From NCBI GenBank assembly GCA_035485475.1, contig DATHOA010000339.1, forward strand, positions 1-32,662: DNA of 32,662 nucleotides, read 5' to 3'. Below, one piece after another: positions 29,276 to 32,662 of the stretch (positions are counted from its first letter, which is position 1; every line of letters starts with the position of its first letter). The notes below the pieces were generated by a model, which did no database searches, had not been told where the DNA came from, and worked only from the letters and a program-made list of their open reading frames with translations. A program made the translations under genes and the position numbers. Origin of the DNA: DAIDKA01 sp035485475. GTDB lineage: Bacteria > Pseudomonadota > Gammaproteobacteria > Steroidobacterales > Steroidobacteraceae.

Positions 29276-32040
29276 GGACCCAGCTTGCGCATGACTTCGA
29301 GCTGCGCCCGGATGTCGGACAGGGTGCGCTCCTGTTCGACCTGCCGTTCGCGCTCGGCCTTCACGACCGCCTCGGGGGCATTGCGCACGAAAGTTTCGCT
29401 GGCCAGTTTCGCAAGCGTCTTCGCCAGGTCCTGGGTGGCCTTGGCCAGGCGCTTCGTCAGCCGGTCGATCTCGGCCGCGGCATCGATGAGGCCGGCCATC
29501 GGCACCAGGATGTGCATTTCGCCCAGCATGGCCGTGGCGGATTGCGGCGCCTCCTGGTCGGGCCGCAGTCGTTCGATGCGCTCCAGTCCGGCCAGATGTT
29601 CCAGGGAGGCGCGGTTGCGCACCACGCGCTGCCAATCCGCCTCCTGGGCACCACGCAACAGCACCGCCATGCGCCGCGCAGGGGCGATGTTCATCTCGGC
29701 GCGAACCTGGCGCACCGCAAGGGCGAACTGCTGTACCCAGGCGATGTCCGCTTCGGCCGCCTCATCGGCGGGAAAATCGCCGGCCTGCGGATACGGCTCG
29801 ATCATGACCGACGGACCACTGCGGCCGGCGAGCGGGGCCACCTTCTGCCAGATCTCCTCGGTGATGAAGGGCATCAGCGGATGCAGCGCGCGCTGCAGGG
29901 CCTCGAGAATCTGCAGCAGCGTCGCACGCGCGCCGCTGCGGGCGCCGGGGGACGCATCGGGTGACTGCAGCAGCGGCTTGGTGAGCTCCACGTACACGTC
30001 ACAGAACTCATACCAGGTGAACTGGTACAAGGCGCTGGCGGCGAAGTCGAAACGATAATCCTTGAAGGCGCTGTCGAGCTCACCGAGCAGGCGGCCGAAG
30101 CGCGCGCGAATCCACCGGTCGGCGGTTGAGAGCTGCGGGGCGACGCCCTCCACGGTGGTGTGCTCAACCATCAGCATCACGAAGCGCGCGGCATTCCACA
30201 CCTTGTTGCAGAACTTGCGGTAGCCCTCGACACGCGCCAGATCGAAGCGGATTTCGCGCGTGGGCGTGGCCAGTGCCGCCAGGGTGAAGCGCAGCGCATC
30301 GGTGCCGTGTGCGGCGATGCCTTCCGGGAACTGGCGGCGGGTGTGCTTTTCGATGGCCGGCTTCAGATGCGGCTGCATGAGTCCGGTTGTGCGCTTGGCC
30401 AGCAGCGCCTCGAGGCCGATGCCATCGACAATATCGAGCGGGTCGATGACATTGCCCTTGGACTTCGACATCTTCTCGCCGAACTCGTCCAGGATCAGGC
30501 CCGTGATGTAGACGTCGCGAAACGGCACCTCGCCGGTGAACTTCAGTCCCATCATCATCATCCGGGCCACCCAGAAGAAAATGATGTCGAAGCCGGTCAC
30601 CAGCACGTTGGTGGGGTAGAACCTGGCCAACTCCGCCGTCTGGTCCGGCCAACCCAAGGTTGAGAACGGCCACAGGGCCGAGGAGAACCAGGTATCCAGA
30701 ACGTCGGTATCCTGGGTCAAGGCCATGTCGGGTTCCAAAGCGTGGCGGGCACGTACATCCGCCTCATCGTGACCCACGTATACATTGCCCGCCCCGTCAT
30801 ACCAGGCGGGAATCCGGTGCCCCCACCACAGCTGGCGACTGATGCACCAGTCGTGGATGTTCTTCATCCACTCAAAATACGTGCGCGACCAGTTCTCGGG
30901 CACGAATCGGGTGCGCCCGTCGCGCACGGCGGCCACGGCTTCGGCCGCCAGCGGTTCGACCTTCACATACCACTGATCGGTGAGATACGGCTCCAGCACC
31001 GCCCCCGAGCGGTCGCCGCGGGGCACGATGTGACGGTGCTTGTCGATGCGCGCGAGCAAGCCTGCCTGCTCGAGCTCCGCCACGATGCGTTTGCGCGCCT
31101 CGTAGCGATCGAGGCCCACGAAGCGCGCCGGGGCGTTGTCATTGATCCGTGCCTGCGGCGTGAAAATATTGATCTGGGGCAGGTTGTGGCGCTTGCCGAT
31201 CTCATAGTCATTGAAGTCGTGCGCCGGGGTGATCTTCACGCATCCGGATCCGAACGCGGCATCGACGTAGTCGTCCGCGATGATCGGAATCAGTCGGTCG
31301 CTCAGGGGTAATCGCAGGTTGCGGCCGATGAGATGCTGGTAGCGCTCATCCGTCGGGTTCACCGCGACCGCCGTGTCACCGAGCATGGTTTCGGGGCGCG
31401 TGGTGGCCACGATCATGTGGCCGCTGCCGTCCTGCAGCGGATAGCTCAAGTGCCACAGGTGTCCGTCCTCCTCCTCGCCCTGGACCTCCAGGTCCGACAG
31501 CGCGGTCAGCAGCACGGGGTCCCAGTTCACCAGGCGCTTGCCGCGGTAGATCAGCCCTTCGGCATGCAGGCGCACGAAGGCCTCGACGACGGCGCGCGAC
31601 AGGCCCGGATCCATGGTGAAGCGGTCGCGTGCCCAGTCCACGGAGTCGCCGAGGCGGCGCATCTGCGCACAGATGGTGCCGCCGGACTCCTCCTTCCACT
31701 CCCACACACGTGCGACGAACTGTTCACGCGACAGCTGGCTGCGCGGCTGACCCTGTGCTTCAAGGCGGCGCTCCACCACCATCTGGGTCGCGATGCCCGC
31801 ATGGTCGGTGCCCGACTGCCACAGTGCCGCGGCGCCGCGCATGCGCTGATAGCGGGTCAACGTGTCCATCAGTGTGTGCTGGAACGCATGGCCCATGTGC
31901 AAGGTTCCCGTGACATTCGGCGGGGGGATGACGATGCAATACGGATCACCGGACCCACGCGGCGCGAACCAGCCGCTGCTCTCCCAGCGCTCGTAGATGC
32001 GCCGCTCAATGTCCTGCGGGGCGTAGACCTTTTCCATCAT
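29272..32040 (-). CDS. valS: Valyl-tRNA synthetase
   Basis: A 922-residue class Ia synthetase of normal bacterial length that charges tRNA-Val. The HIGH-type motif is PPPNVTGTLHMGHA (His48, His51), the KMSKS loop is at 523-527 (GEKMSKSKGNVIDP), and the CP1 editing domain shows TTRPETMLGDTAVAVNP. The C-terminal ~65 residues form a coiled coil (EIDRLTKRLAKATQDLAKTLAKL and on) as in ValRS. Two consecutive ATG codons open the gene; the first overlaps the holC stop by 4 bp (ATGA). The end overlaps the moxR GTG, so the housekeeping gene and the envelope-stress genes share one transcript unless a promoter is hidden in valS. Confidence 0.97.
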   Translation of the reverse strand: MMEKVYAPQDIERRIYERWESSGWFAPRGSGDPYCIVIPPPNVTGTLHMGHAFQHTLMDTLTRYQRMRGAAALWQSGTDHAGIATQMVVERRLEAQGQPRSQLSREQFVARVWEWKEESGGTICAQMRRLGDSVDWARDRFTMDPGLSRAVVEAFVRLHAEGLIYRGKRLVNWDPVLLTALSDLEVQGEEEDGHLWHLSYPLQDGSGHMIVATTRPETMLGDTAVAVNPTDERYQHLIGRNLRLPLSDRLIPIIADDYVDAAFGSGCVKITPAHDFNDYEIGKRHNLPQINIFTPQARINDNAPARFVGLDRYEARKRIVAELEQAGLLARIDKHRHIVPRGDRSGAVLEPYLTDQWYVKVEPLAAEAVAAVRDGRTRFVPENWSRTYFEWMKNIHDWCISRQLWWGHRIPAWYDGAGNVYVGHDEADVRARHALEPDMALTQDTDVLDTWFSSALWPFSTLGWPDQTAELARFYPTNVLVTGFDIIFFWVARMMMMGLKFTGEVPFRDVYITGLILDEFGEKMSKSKGNVIDPLDIVDGIGLEALLAKRTTGLMQPHLKPAIEKHTRRQFPEGIAAHGTDALRFTLAALATPTREIRFDLARVEGYRKFCNKVWNAARFVMLMVEHTTVEGVAPQLSTADRWIRARFGRLLGELDSAFKDYRFDFAASALYQFTWYEFCDVYVELTKPLLQSPDASPGARSGARATLLQILEALQRALHPLMPFITEEIWQKVAPLAGRSGPSVMIEPYPQAGDFPADEAAEADIAWVQQFALAVRQVRAEMNIAPARRMAVLLRGAQEADWQRVVRNRASLEHLAGLERIERLRPDQEAPQSATAMLGEMHILVPMAGLIDAAAEIDRLTKRLAKATQDLAKTLAKLASETFVRNAPEAVVKAERERQVEQERTLSDIRAQLEVMRKLGP

Positions 32041-32477
32041 AAATCGTGTTTTTCCAGGGCGTAGCCGCGGTCGCGGTAGGCCTTGAACCGCTCCCGGCCT
32101 GCGGCGCGCCGGCCCGGGTCGGCATCGATGATTTCGATGATGCGGGTCGCCAGTTCCGGCCGCTCGGGCAGCTGTGGCCGCAGATTGATCAGGACATCAA
32201 CCGGTGCGGTGGGTCCGGTGCCGGTGTTGAGGACCACGGGGGTTCCGGTCAGTCGCGGCGCTTCGCTCGCAATCTCGTGCGGAATGAAGCCGTGCTCGTT
32301 GCCGGCCGTCCACAGCAGCGAATCGAGCCGGCCCAGTTCGGTCGCATCGCCGTGCTGGATCAGCACGGTGCTGCCGGCCTTCCAGGCTTTCTCGGTGATC
32401 CGACAGGCGATCGTCAGTTGCGCGGTTGGCGAGGAATCCTCGACCACGTAGAACGTGACTGACGGCTGCGCGGCCAG
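32037..32477 (-). CDS. holC: DNA polymerase III chi subunit, probably with a non-ATG start
   Basis: The protein matches HolC: VTFYVVEDSSPTAQLTIACRITEKAWKAGSTVLIQ, LDSLLWTAGNEHGFIPHEI, APVDVLINLRPQLP and a C-terminal helix with RERFKAYRDRGYALEKHDL. Chi links the clamp loader (via psi) to single-strand-binding protein at the replication fork. The start is hard to place: between the pepA stop and the first conserved strand there is no ATG, GTG or TTG in frame. CTG at 32477 (used here) or ATC at 32480 would give a normal N-terminus. The next upstream ATG (32600) would add 41 Arg-rich residues inside pepA; a GTG inside FYVV would cut the first strand. Gene order pepA-holC-valS is the classical gammaproteobacterial one. 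Confidence 0.85.
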   Translation of the reverse strand: MAAQPSVTFYVVEDSSPTAQLTIACRITEKAWKAGSTVLIQHGDATELGRLDSLLWTAGNEHGFIPHEIASEAPRLTGTPVVLNTGTGPTAPVDVLINLRPQLPERPELATRIIEIIDADPGRRAAGRERFKAYRDRGYALEKHDL

Positions 32478-32482
32478 GATGG

Positions 32483-32662
32483 TTACCCGCCGCCGGCGCG
32501 CTGGACCAGGAAATCCGTCAGCAGCGGCATCGGGCGCCCGGTGGCGCCTTTGTGCACGCCGCCCTGGTAGGCGGTGCCGGCGATATCCATATGTGCCCAC
32601 TTCATGCCCTGCGTGAACTTGGACAGAAAGGCCGCTGCGGTGATCGCACCACCCTCCCGCCC
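32483..32662 (-). CDS. pepA: Leucyl aminopeptidase PepA, C-terminal end only
   Basis: Only the last 59 codons are inside the window; the gene continues past the right edge. The visible segment GREGGAITAAAFLSKF, KWAHMDIAGTAY and HKGATGRPMPLLTDFL matches the C-terminus of PepA, the hexameric Zn/Mn leucyl aminopeptidase that also binds DNA in site-specific recombination in E. coli. The tail ends in Gly-rich RAGGG before the TAA at 32483-32485. The holC frame begins within a few bases of this stop, so translation of the two is probably coupled. Confidence 0.9.
   Translation of the reverse strand, partial: GREGGAITAAAFLSKFTQGMKWAHMDIAGTAYQGGVHKGATGRPMPLLTDFLVQRAGGG

Noticed and set aside
29276..29635. 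A 120-codon N-terminal extension of MoxR
   Set aside because: The extension is an Arg/Gly/Ala-rich shadow of the valS C-terminus in another frame; the GTG at 29275 gives the normal MoxR N-terminus.
28568..30058. A 496-codon plus-strand open frame over moxR and valS
   Set aside because: It overlaps two well-supported genes and its sequence changes from Gln/His-rich to Ser/Arg-rich at their border, as expected of a shadow.
1..32662. tRNA, rRNA, insertion sequences, integrase or phage genes
   Set aside because: Read for on both strands; no cloverleaf with a CCA-type end, no transposase motif and no terminal inverted repeats were seen.

Overview
The window looks like chromosomal DNA of a high-GC gammaproteobacterium. 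Support comes from the gene order pepA-holC-valS, the cluster DUF2066 / PgsA-like / hda, a PilT-family ATPase pair, prfC, and rimI next to a family-4 uracil-DNA glycosylase gene. The sequence alone does not fix the genus; a Steroidobacter/Nevskia-like or related lineage is only a guess. There is no rRNA, tRNA, CRISPR array, insertion sequence or phage gene. Coding density is very high: no gene-free stretch exceeds about 150 bp.

Layout. Positions 12-3500: purine-ureide catabolism, with an M20 peptidase (-) divergent from a coupled allantoinase (PuuE type) and allantoate amidohydrolase pair (+). Positions 3460-8218 (-): a cytosolic HEAT-repeat Ser/Thr kinase followed by two PilT/PilU-family ATPases. 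Positions 8338-10010 (+): Mrp/ApbC and dCTP deaminase. Positions 10007-12949: a DUF3108 gene (-) divergent from DUF2066, a CDP-alcohol phosphatidyltransferase and Hda. Positions 12920-14419: WrbA (-), acylphosphatase (+), lytic transglycosylase (-). Positions 14534-17945 (+): PssA, uracil-DNA glycosylase, RimI and cardiolipin synthase, with the last three junctions tight or overlapping.

Positions 17946-23806 form an accessory block with a different character, containing mostly regulators and conditional functions. It begins with a near-perfect LexA box in front of an unrecognised 76-residue gene. Next come a 59-residue membrane protein, an alpha/beta hydrolase-rhodanese fusion broken by one in-frame amber codon, an AraC regulator, a secreted DUF4440/SnoaL-like protein and a LysR regulator. 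The block ends with a Fic protein carrying an N-terminal winged-helix-like segment; its promoter region holds three direct repeats spaced exactly 24 bp apart. Housekeeping genes resume with prfC. A minus-strand run follows: pepA-holC-valS-moxR-DUF58-tgpA, whose holC/valS, valS/moxR and DUF58/tgpA junctions overlap by 4 bp.

Best candidates for something undescribed are the SOS-box gene, the HEAT-kinase/PilT locus, and the Fic gene with its phased operator-like repeats. A window-wide curiosity is that all seven convergent gene pairs overlap at their 3' ends (4-53 bp), leaving no room for conventional intergenic terminators.
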